Assembly (NCBI GenBank): GCA_947579605.1 | Contig: OX388319.1 | Location: 25,061,447-25,125,446 of the forward strand | Origin: Athripsodes cinereus | Taxonomy: Eukaryota > Arthropoda > Insecta > Trichoptera > Leptoceridae | DNA length: 64,000 nt | Reading direction: 5' to 3' | Shown: positions 23,111-32,713 of the stretch, one piece after another | Layout of the letters: each line of letters begins with the position of its first letter | Numbering within the stretch: the first letter of the stretch is position 1 | Position numbers and translations under genes: made by a program | The notes under the pieces: generated by a model | What the model saw: the letters and a program-made list of their open reading frames with translations, nothing else | Databases searched by the model: none | What the model was told of the DNA's origin: nothing

Positions 23111-23572
23111 TTCCATCTAACCACACTATACAATTTATTTGTCAGTTTCACGCAAAGATATGTCAATTTTTGCGGCAATTACATCGATAGCGTTAAAAAA
23201 ATTATAAACCAGCTCGGCTGGATCATCCATGGAATGATCTTCCTGAACAAGTATGTAAGACACAGTCTCTTGCTCTGTTCAAGAGTCGGTTGAAAACACA
23301 CTTGTTCGGCATATCATATAACTGATATAAATTGTACAATTTATTGTTATTTATATATGTTAAGTTTTATAATATGCTTATAAATATATTATATGTATTA
23401 GGCTTAAGTTACAAGTATTAACACAATATTTTAGGGTGCGCCCTTGAAGTGGATTTATTCCACAAAACGGCGCATTATAAATTTTGGTTGGTTGGTAGAA
23501 ATTGCCTAAAGGCAATAAACCCGCCATTTGTGTTATATTGTTTATTTCACAATAAAGATTATTTTATTTTTA
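23111..23572 (+). mobile_element. LINE C-terminus and 3' UTR
   Basis: Reads WNDLPEQVCKTQSLALFKSR then LKTHLFGISYN and a stop, a typical LINE C-terminus. The UTR holds 'ggaataaa'-like text, 'ccacaaaacggcgca', then 'cacaataaagatt' and an ATTTT tail. Confidence 0.75.
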
Positions 23573-23689
23573 TTTTTTATAAATTGTCTATATTATTATT
23601 ATTATTAAACAATATTTAGGTCAGACTTTAAAAACAACAAAAATACTTATATTAACCATGGAGTCTCCGTCAAAAACAGGTTTAACACT

Positions 23690-23880
23690 CTTTTTGTAAG
23701 ATATTAGAGAGTTCTGCAAAAGGCAGGATTTATAGAAAACGTCACAGATAAGACAATTAGCATCTTCGGTTCAGCGATGGGGTGTAGGACTCATTCTTGA
23801 ATATCTTTAACTTACATTGGCAATATGCATGTTATTACATGCAGTTGGTACACTGGGGCTATCCCATTTGTGACACGTAC
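23690..23880 (+). mobile_element. RTE-tailed retroposon copy (diverged)
   Basis: 'aaaggcaggatttatag', 'cagcgatggggtgtaggact', 'tcttgaatatctt' and 'ttacatgcagttgg' occur in family order. Confidence 0.5.
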
Positions 23881-26087
23881 CTACCCACGCTTCGTACGCA
23901 CAATTAACCTTCTTTTTACTAAGCTCGTGAATGTTTAAGGAACTTTAAAATAAAGTGATTCTATCTTTAGTTTTCTTTTTATGGAACCTGCAGTTAGATT
24001 ATGAATAAATTATTTAGGTATCAAGTTTTAGAATGTTTGCACTAAAAATACTTTGAGAATGTTTATAAAATAACTGTCATTTATTTATTATTTAATCTAA
24101 AAAGTAACAGGCGCATGAATTATGATTTCAATGTTTTTTTAGAAAGCATGTTGAGAAAATAATATTAAATATCTCGTAGAAAATAGTCCCATACCAGACG
24201 TCCGTTACTTTACAACAAATGACACACTTCTGATTATAAAACTGTGTAAAATAGATAATAGTTTCAGACTAAAATATTAACGCGTATAATCAATTATTAA
24301 TACGATAAGAAACTAATTGGCATTTTGAAAAGGTTCAGATGTCAAAAAATTATACAATTAATAACTTACCGAAACTCCGTGAAAATAGGTAAAATAAATT
24401 TTCAGCAAATACTTTGCTTGGTTATTAAGTGTTTATGAATTAAATTTTATACTACCGAAATATTTTAATTTACGATAAATTATCAAAATTAATGACAAAT
24501 CAATCAACACCGCGACGGAAACAAACAAAAAATAATATTTGACAGTTTGAGTAATTTATGTCATAGACAATATTATGGTAGTTTTAGGTGTCGGATTGTC
24601 TCCAGCCAAGTGCGACGATCCAAGAGTGAAAAACACCCTTGAGACAATCTCAATACGATCTAAATCCTGTGAAGCGACGTGCGAAATGACTATAGTCAAA
24701 AATAAGTGCATACCAATCTCGCGGTAAGATCAAGACGAGATTAAGATCGTATTTAGATTATATCAAGAGTAACCCTACAGCACAAGCAGAAGTAATAGGG
24801 GGAGTGGGGGCAGTTGATACACTTTTTTTCGGAGTCTCAAAACACCCTTAAGATGAGAACATTGAGATCCATTTTGGAGGTCGTTGTGTACTCTATTGAC
24901 TTAACTATTAAATGTTTTGTGAACTTTCACGTAGAATCTACTGTTACCTTGCAATTTAAATTTTTCAATGCTAATTACGTACTAATCGCGTAATATACAG
25001 GCTAATTATATTTTTATTATTATTACTATTTTAACCATATTTGCAGTAAAATGAGAATTCCACTTATTAATCACGAGATACAAAATAAAATATCTAAAAA
25101 TGGCATGAACACAAAATAATATACATAAGTATCGAAATATTTTTTTAGCATGATAAACAATCGATAGTAGGTAATATTACAAAAAGGGTATTCACTTGTA
25201 GTGATCACTCTGGATGATCATCCAAATTGTTACCTACCTAGATAATAAATTCATTGCAAGTTTGAAAAGTTTAGCAAATGATAATTTGGTAGGTACCTAC
25301 CTCACTCATTATGAAAAAGGCGGAAAGCGTAGGTCATAGAGTTTAATAATATATTAAAAGAAGGGGTCATTCCAATAATAATACCTACTATGCCCTAATG
25401 TTTTTTAAATGACATTTTATTATATGTTAACTAATATTCTTTATCTTCATTCACACAGGTATCAAAAATCCATTAAAATATGAAAAATACGTTTAACATT
25501 ATTAATACTGTTATTATGATAAGTTTTTCTAGCTTTCATTATTATAGTAGGTATTTCTTTCAGATAGCTAACAGACTTTTTATGTAGGTATTTATATTTA
25601 TTAATAAGTACATATGGAAAGTATTTTATTTATTTATTAAACATATTTTCACAAGTACATTTTTTTTCATTTACACAAGTATACAATACATAAAAACACA
25701 TTTTTTATAGATTAGCCACACTAACCTCATGGCTGTGTTGTGGCCGCAATAAACATACAAAAAAAACACAAATACAATTAGAAAATCTCTAAAAGGAACT
25801 ATCAATAATCTATAAAAAGAACTATCAATAATCTCTAAAAAGAAAAATCAATAATCATACAAATTTAAGATGTAAAATATAACACAAGGTGAAATCATGC
25901 ATTTAACAAAAAAACTATGAAAAAATTTAACAAAAAAAGTATGGTAGAACTTATGCACAAAAAAACAGGAATAGTTATACATAGGTATGTTTGAAATGAA
26001 ATGCCAAGTATTATTCATATCTACACACAACAAATAAATTGTACTTCTTTTGCAAGATACTTTACTAAACTTGTGATAACTAATCTG
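23881..26087. other. No recognised gene; AT-rich with several 'taggtacctacct' words
   Basis: No supported ORF. An A/T-tailed segment at 25625-25765 may be a LINE end in minus orientation, but the evidence is thin. Confidence 0.35.
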
Positions 26088-26100
26088 TTTCAATAATAAT

Positions 26101-26372
26101 TTTTAAAATGAAACACGATATACAGTAATTATTCCACTATTGACTTTATTTATTTTTGCGAGCCGGCTTTCAAGAGCTTTCGCTCTTAGTTAGATTTTAC
26201 TTTACTTTTGCCTGACGATGAGAGCGGAAGCTCTTGAAAGCCGGCTCGCAAAAATAAATTAAGTCAATAGTGAAATAACTATACACAATATATCGTGTTT
26301 CATTTTAAAAATTATTAATATGAACTTCCACCAAGAGGCAAGAACGTCTGTCGATAAATTAAACTTCATTTG
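26101..26372 (+). mobile_element. Hammerhead-bearing palindromic element 1 (Penelope-like pseudo-LTR type)
   Basis: 272 bp flanked by a 13-bp direct repeat with one mismatch (26088-26100 TTTCAATAATAAT; 26373-26385 TTCCAATAATAAT). An imperfect palindrome (ends 'ttttaaaatgaaacacgata') encloses an inverted truncated arm (26150-26187) and a full hammerhead motif (26206-26253). A tail 'tgaacttccaccaagaggca' lies on the right. Two sister elements are at 40953 and 46617. Placement in Penelope-like elements is inference from the ribozyme and the tail; no RT ORF is present. Confidence 0.7.
26206..26253 (+). ncRNA. Type-I hammerhead ribozyme motif, canonical core
   Basis: Stem I 5' strand TTTTGC (26206-26211); CTGACGA (26212-26218); one extra T; stem II GAGAGC/GCTCTT closed by a GGAA loop (26220-26235); GAAA (26236-26239), whose last A is A15.1; stem III AGCC/GGCT (26239-26246), self-complementary with almost no loop; C17 at 26247, the expected cleavage site; stem I 3' strand GCAAAA (26248-26253). 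All core residues expected for a hammerhead are present. A stem III this short usually needs dimerisation to cut (family knowledge). Confidence 0.75.
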
Positions 26373-26916
26373 TTCCAATAATAATAACTATTAAACCTAG
26401 TTTCATAATGGTATTTATAATTTATTGATTCATTATAAATAATATTATTTACGATATAAAGAGACAAACACTAATGTGGGTATGTTGCACAAGACTTGCA
26501 GTGAAATCATAGTCAAGGTAGAGATAAAACAGTACTTAGGAATAATATTTAATTTGCAGTATTATGTTTGCACTCCTATATTTTTAAGTGAGTCATAAAT
26601 AAAATATAATGTGAGAATTTATTTTGTATAACATGACTATGTATAAAAAATATACTATTCCGATCGTAGTGATAAGAATGAAAAATGTTGAATAAAAGTG
26701 GTTCTTATCCTGACTGATGAAGTGTTTACATTAGTAAAATGAGTAAATAAATACTCTTTTGTAAAACAAGATAGGTATAGATTTATAATGTTTACTGAGT
26801 AAATAAATATTTAGTAAAAAAGGTTGATAAACATGGAAGAAGAAATCAATTGGATCAAAACCTTTCAAACCTAATATCCTAGTTAAAAATTTATGGATAT
26901 GACGGAAGCAAGAGAT

Positions 26917-27182
26917 AATTGAGTGGCTCAGAGCCAATGGTGCCTATCCAACAGTTGCAAAAATTTGTAGTTGGGCATATATTTCTTGAGTCATCTGTAT
27001 TATTTACTTATTTCAAAGATGCCTTATGTCAGCAGTGATTTAATCATTTTATATTGTAAGCATTAATGACAATACGCATATCTGAAATAAGTAAATAACA
27101 GTGATAAATCAAGAAATATTTGCCCACTACAACTTTTTGCGACTGTTGAATAGAGGCACCATTGGCTCTGAGCCACTCAATT
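26917..27182. mobile_element. Long-TIR palindromic element
   Basis: About 110-bp arms: 'aattgagtggctcagagcca' then 'atggtgcct' on the left, mirrored on the right to 27182, with similarity continuing through 'tatttacttatttca'. No coding capacity. Confidence 0.8.
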
Positions 27183-27385
27183 CATTTAAGTGGAAAGTAT
27201 TTCTCTCTAATCACCCTCAAGGGATGCGATGTTGGAGTATTTGTGAGCATCTAATATTTTGTAAAAAAAAACATTTTCAATTTTCATTTTTATTGAGTCA
27301 TCTTTTGTAAAGTACGAATGAAAGAAGATATGGGATCACAGTTTTTATTTCTTTAATTTCCTTGGAGATCACTCATTAATATTTT

Positions 27386-27535
27386 GGGTTAGTTGGAAGA
27401 GATCGCGCCTTTGCGATAAACTCGCCCTCTGTATATTGATTGTATTTAATTTGAATGTATACCTTTTATGTAATTGTTTTTTATCAATGTACAGTAAAGA
27501 ATGAATAAATAAATAAATAAATAAATAAAATAATA
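27386..27535 (+). mobile_element. LINE 3'-end fragment
   Basis: 'gggttagttggaagagatcg', 'gcgataaactcgccc' and an AAATA run. The same family tail as at 1156, 44584 and 46290. Confidence 0.6.
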
Positions 27536-28319
27536 TTTTAACCAAGATATTTTATGAATTGGAGAAGTCCTTAATTTTTTAATCTATTATTTTATTACAA
27601 ATTTTTATATATTGTTTGATTTGATAGTTTTACTGCTCATTGATGTGTTTTATTTTATTAATTGTATTATGTTATATTATATTGTGATTGATTATTGTGT
27701 TTAACTATTCTCTTATCGTATTTTTATATTTCCTTGTTTTGTTGTTGGTTTTATGTATTTGTCTTAATTTTGTTTGAGTTGCTTTGAATTTTTTATACTG
27801 TGGTAATATAGGGGGACTTTTGTGGTCTATATTGCATTTAATATTGATTTTCGAATATTTGTTGTGTTGACTGTTTGTTCCCTTCGAAGATAAATAAATA
27901 AACTCTTATTTATATACATACTTGATAAAAATAAATTCTTGAACATACCTACACACAATGACTAAAATCTTATGTGGTAAAAATTACTATGTGGAACACA
28001 TCTCTGATAATTTAAATAATAGGTACCTAATTAATATTCTAAATTATCTAGAGCATAGTAATGCAATACAATAACATATTATCTAAAAATACCCATTGGA
28101 AAAGTTGTAGTTTAACAACATAGTTAAGTTATTTACAGCTGGCTATGATACAAACTTATTAATAATAATATATAATCCACATAGTAAGACCACACATAGA
28201 TTATAATTACATACTTCTTTAAATAGACATTAGTTGCTGAGACAAATTATTTGTTATATTCACTTTGCTATACCTACAGGAGAAACCAAAGCCAGTTCTT
28301 TGAGATATTCAGTAATTCA
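27536..28319. other. No recognised gene or repeat
   Basis: AT-rich, with no supported ORF. Confidence 0.35.
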
Positions 28320-29245
28320 CACCATTATAATATAATATTTGTGTAGCAGAGTTTCGAAATCCGCTATAACACATTTCACGAAAATTGAGTTATATATGTC
28401 GTTGAATTCGTAATTAAATAATCTATAATCATAGAAAATTATTTCCATCAAAACACTCATCATTTGTACAAAAAATTAAAATAAAATGATGACGAGAAAA
28501 GAATACTGCTATATGTCTTTTAATATCCTAGAATTCTTAACAAGATTTATGACACAGTTATCCGGGCTTCGGCTTCTTCTGGTATTGGGGGAGGGATCAC
28601 GGCATGGCTTCAGCAGTTGGGCCGCAGAAACACTGAGACCCTGATCACATATCTGCCTGTGTGACTGAGTGTGTATGTATGTGCATGAATATATGTGGCG
28701 TTATCTGTACATGTGTGTGTGTGTATATATATATATGTATGTATGGGTGTGTATGTATGTATGCATGTATGTGGATGTGGGTGTATGTGTGTGTGCGTGC
28801 GTAAGCGTGTGTTATGTTATGATTAAATAAAGTAGGGAAAATAACCTTAGTAACTGAAGTAAAGAAAATTGAGCGCTGAGACAATGCAAGGTGAAAACTG
28901 GCTCAGTCTACCTTGGTACGGGCTCATGCCCAGTTAGGTAGACATTAGTGACTTATCTTTTAAAAACTGTTTTGTAAATAAAATAAATAAATAAATAAAT
29001 ATCCTCTATAACTCAACCAAACAATAGGAGTTATATTTATGTAAGCAAAATGAACAGTTTATTTTTATTCAATAGCAAAATTTATTTAAAAATTAAATTG
29101 TTGTAACAATCTTATAATTAACCAACTTGTTTGACTTCAGGAAAGTATGTTTAATAATACTTGTATAATAGTTTTTATCGAATTTCTCCGAATCACAAAA
29201 ATGTGTTTTAGCGGATTTCAAAATTCAGTGGTACATTTGATGTAC
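28320..29245. repeat. Dispersed repeat (sister of 44938-45250) split by a retroposon
   Basis: Outer parts ('aaatgatgacgagaaaagaa' near 28484; 'ctataactcaaccaaacaat' near 29006; 'tttctccgaatcacaaaaat') recur uninterrupted at 44938-45180. The break is the insertion at 28530-29003. Confidence 0.6.
28530..29003 (+). mobile_element. 5'-truncated retroposon with AAATA tail and GT-rich stretch
   Basis: It is flanked by AATATCCT on both sides (just before 28530; at about 28997-29004, partly sharing the tail). The interior is GC-richer, then a (GT/GTAT) stretch at 28665-28805, ending in (AAATA)n. The ORF over the GT stretch is low-complexity and not a gene. Confidence 0.55.
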
Positions 29246-29287
29246 ACCTTTTTGGTGTATGTATCATACTTGCATGTATAAGATTAT

Positions 29288-29485
29288 TTAGTTCAACTGA
29301 ACCAAGTAGATAGAGAACAGTATGTCTTCAATATTAATTAGATGCTTGTCTTCCATGCTGTCCACGGGATTTGAAGCACCACTCTTAAGCGTGTCTAGTT
29401 CCTGCCTTTCTCTGGCTTGTATATTCCAAGATATCATACAAAAAACAGAGAATATAAATGAGTACACAAAAAGTAAATTATACAT
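29288..29485 (-). CDS. Short ORF with a signal-peptide-like N-terminus, unknown
   Basis: A 65-codon ORF starting at ATG 29485 (in-frame TTG codons lie just upstream). The first ~23 residues are strongly hydrophobic (MYNLLFVYSFIFSVFCM...), followed by a hydrophilic stretch (RERQELDTLKSG) and an acidic/hydrophobic end (INIEDILFSIYLVQLN). It overlaps no recognised repeat but sits between two repeat blocks. I recognise no family. It could be a small secreted peptide precursor, one exon of a larger gene, or chance. Confidence 0.2.
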   Translation of the reverse strand: MYNLLFVYSFIFSVFCMISWNIQARERQELDTLKSGASNPVDSMEDKHLINIEDILFSIYLVQLN

Positions 29486-29589
29486 TTTATTACACAACAA
29501 ATAACAATATAACTCCTTGCAAGTAAATGGAGAAAATGAAAGAAAACTTCATTAGTTAATTAATTTGTAATTATTATAATTCTATAGAG

Positions 29590-30390
29590 ATTTACAAGAC
29601 ATTGTGTCGTGTGTGTATGATAGCTGTAGTGCAAATGGGTTAAAAATGAATGTCGCGAAGACGAAAGTAATGGTGTTTGAAAGAGAGAGTGAAAGAACGG
29701 TATGTGAAATAAAGGTTGACGATGAATGTTTAGAGCAAGTGAATGAGTATGTTTATTTGGGAAGTCTGTTTGCGAGGGATGGAAGATTTGATAAGGACAT
29801 TGAAAGAAGAAAAGTCGCCGGTGCTAGCTTCGACCCATTGTTAGCAATAGCAGTGTGTCGAACATGGCAAAAATGCTAGTGCACAATACCATTCTGGTAC
29901 CGACACTTATGTATGCAAGCGAAACTTGGACGTGGTTAAAAAGGATGAGAGTGGAATAAATGCTATGGAGATGCGTTCACTGAGAAGAATGGTTGGTAAA
30001 ACGTTGCGAGATAGAGTGAAGAATGAGGATATCAGGAGAATGAGCGGATGTGAGAGGAGTGTTGTGGACAGAATGCGTGTAAACAAGTTGAGATGGTTTG
30101 GACATGTTGAGCGAATGCAAGATGAAAGGATGACGAAGAGGATGTATTTATCTGAAAGAAAGGGTGTGAGGAAGCGCGGACGTCCAAGAACCACGTGGCT
30201 TGATCACGTGGACCAAATTCTTAAGGTCGGACGCGTGCTGAGTAAGAGAAATCGGCGTGCATGTATGAGAAACTGGATGAATGTAGAGGAAGCGAAAGAA
30301 GTATGTAAGGATAGATATAGATGTAGATGGCGTTCCGTTCTCTCTGCCTACCCCTCCTAGGACATGGCGTGAGGGTATAGTATAGTAGTA
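29590..30390 (+). mobile_element. RTE-type LINE, 3' half of ORF
   Basis: Begins SCVYDSCSANGLKMNVAKTK, then ECLEQVNEYVYLGSLFARDG; after a frameshift near 29835-29925 it continues DESGINAMEMRSLRRMVGKT, FGHVERMQDERMTKRMYLSE, to SAYPS. It ends 'gacatggcgtgagggtatag' with TAG repeats. Confidence 0.85.
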
Positions 30391-30514
30391 TAGTATAATT
30401 CTATAGTTCCTCCCTTTCCACCTTTTGTACTTTTTATTTAACAATATAATTAATTAATTTAAATCACAATCACATAGCATTTATACTTTCACAGCCTTAA
30501 ACTACACTAAAATA

Positions 30515-30841
30515 CTGTACTATGCAACGCTATATAGATCTGTCCTTACATACTTCTTTCACTTCTTCTACATTCATATAATTTCTTATGCACACACGTC
30601 GATTTCTCTTACTCAACACACGGCTGTCCTTGAAAATATGATCCACGTAGCTCTCGGACACCCACGCTTCCTCACACCCCTTCTTTCAGACAAGTATATC
30701 CTCTATGTCATTCTTTCCCCTTCCACTCGTTCTACATGACCAAACCATCTCAATTTATTTGCACGCATTCTATCCACAACACTCCTCTTGCATCCACTCA
30801 TTCTTCTAATATCCTCATTCCTCACTCTATCACGCAACATC
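30515..30841 (-). mobile_element. RTE-type LINE fragment, tail-to-tail with 29590-30390
   Basis: The minus strand reads LRDRVRNEDIRRMSGCKRSV, then NKLRWFGHVERVEGERMT, with later frameshifts, through the EEVKEVCKD region. Confidence 0.75.
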
Positions 30842-30944
30842 AAATAACTCTCTAAAAAATATCTCATTAATAAAATTTGGTACAAAAAAATATATATTTT
30901 CTTATGGTATGAAGTAAACACTTAACTTTTTTATAAATACACAC

Positions 30945-31165
30945 TATATTTTATAAATGAGTAGACAATTGTTTCGTCTTTTACCAAGACATTATCAATA
31001 CTATTGATAATGTATTGTATTGATAATGTCTTGTATTTTTTTTTTTTTTTTTTTTCTTTTAGATACAACAGCATTTACAATAGGAATAAGTAATTTACAA
31101 GTTCAATATTTGATAATGTCTTGGTAAAAGACGAAACAATTGTCTACTCATTTATAAAATATTGT
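30945..31165. mobile_element. Inverted-repeat MITE
   Basis: Arms of about 50 bp ('tttataaatgagtagacaat' then 'tgtttcgtcttttaccaaga') mirrored at 31115-31165. The loop has a T-rich run at 31038-31059. Confidence 0.75.
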
Positions 31166-31309
31166 CAGGATGCAAAGACATCCGACATAGGTAAATAGGT
31201 TATATGTCAAAAAGATTCAAATTCCCCGTCTAATTAGAAAACCACAAACCATATTTTTTAGTTTCAAATTGTCAACCCTGAAAAATAAATAAGGAACACC
31301 AACATAAAA

Positions 31310-31870
31310 AATGCCCAGTTCACCTGGTTTGTCAATGCCTCTTCCTCTTCCGCTTTGTCATGGCGCTCGGATAGGACACGCCAAATGACGCTCTCCAGTT
31401 TTTATTTTCTGTAAACTCACCAACCAGGGTGTAAGTTCGGTAAATCCAACACCAGTGTTAATCTAGTGCCCCAGAACCAGACTCATAGAGCGAGGACAGG
31501 TATAACCGCCAGTTTAGAGCACACCATACACCCGACAAATATCAAGGCGTGGTAGCTTCTCGTGCACATATGGAAAATGGGTATATACCGTTAAACCCTA
31601 TCTTAATAAAACCAAACTCTCCTGTTTTGGAGACTAAGAGACTGCCTCCTGAGTTCACTTACACAATACAATTGGATCTAGTCCGATCCGATACCAGCCA
31701 CCTCGGCAGCGAGAGGTAGGGACCTCGACGCCTGGCCCCTTGTGGAACCCTTGACCAGGACATTCGCCTGGTGTCCAGGAGACTCATCTGGATACTACCG
31801 TTTAGAACCTAACCCCTCTCTTTTATTTGTGGGACCACCCCAGGTGTTTCTCTCATACTCATTGATCTAA
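31310..31870. other. GC-rich block of unknown origin
   Basis: Near 50% GC in a region of about 30%. No long ORF on either strand. It could be the leader part of an element; I do not recognise it. Confidence 0.35.
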
Positions 31871-32187
31871 CTACTTGTCTTGTATTGTAATAATGGTAAA
31901 TTGCAATTGTATTTGTTTGTGCTTTATTTGGTAATACCAGGTTGAAAATAGATCTGATAATAACTGCTTAATTCTGTTCTTTATTTGTCCCCTCCAAACT
32001 ATTCACAGTGCACAGAACACGCATCACGAAGGGGAATCACGAATAACCACACCCTGAATTGTAGAGCTAAGCCGGCGCCAAAGTATTTAATCACACTTGC
32101 AAGAGTAGTGGGTCTCCAATCATTTTATGAGTGTGACAATATAATGTTTATTTATAAAAAAGTTAAGTGTTTACTTCATACCATAAT

Positions 32188-32713
32188 GGAAAATGCGCAA
32201 AAAGTTACGGATTATATTAAAAATATATTTTCTTAAATCCCCCTCCTTACACTGTATCAATATTAGACAATGTCAATAATCATAGTATCATACATTATCA
32301 TGGAAATCATGTATGGTCTTATCACTTTATCTTATTATCACACCCGATCATGGGCTCCCAATAATGGTCCCAGATAAGCAAGCCAGAGGCCACCCCCACA
32401 GGGACCAAACAATGGATAAATCATAGTTTTCTTCGTAAAAATATGATTTCATATTGGCCCCTCTCCAGGGCCTGCACGACCGGGCATGTCTACTGACTGA
32501 CTGATTTACGTAACATGCATACTAACTGATTTACATAAGACAGGGGTACTAAACCTTCCCACTAGATTGCTCTATTCTGGGACGGTGATTAAAATATTCC
32601 TTCACAAGCATTACTACTGCGATGAACAGTATAAAGGTGAGAAAGTAACTCTATTATACGCAATAAAATTGAGGAAGGGAAAATCTGAGGTAAAAAAAGG
32701 AAACAATTGAATG
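32188..32713. other. Downstream flank of DNAJC28
   Basis: Non-coding, with a GC-richer part at 32340-32510. It probably includes the DNAJC28 3' UTR; no clear minus-strand AATAAA could be fixed. Confidence 0.35.

Larger units (their letters stand above)
30898..32187. mobile_element. Probable 1.3-kb TIR element
   Basis: About 45-bp inverted ends: left 'ttatggtatgaagtaaacac' then 'ttaacttttttataaata'; right (32146-32187) is its reverse complement. No transposase ORF is seen. It contains the palindrome at 30945-31165 and the GC-rich block at 31310-31870. Confidence 0.5.

Noticed and set aside
28645..28884. His/Thr-rich minus-strand ORF
   Set aside because: A translation of the GT/GTAT-rich tract, low complexity.
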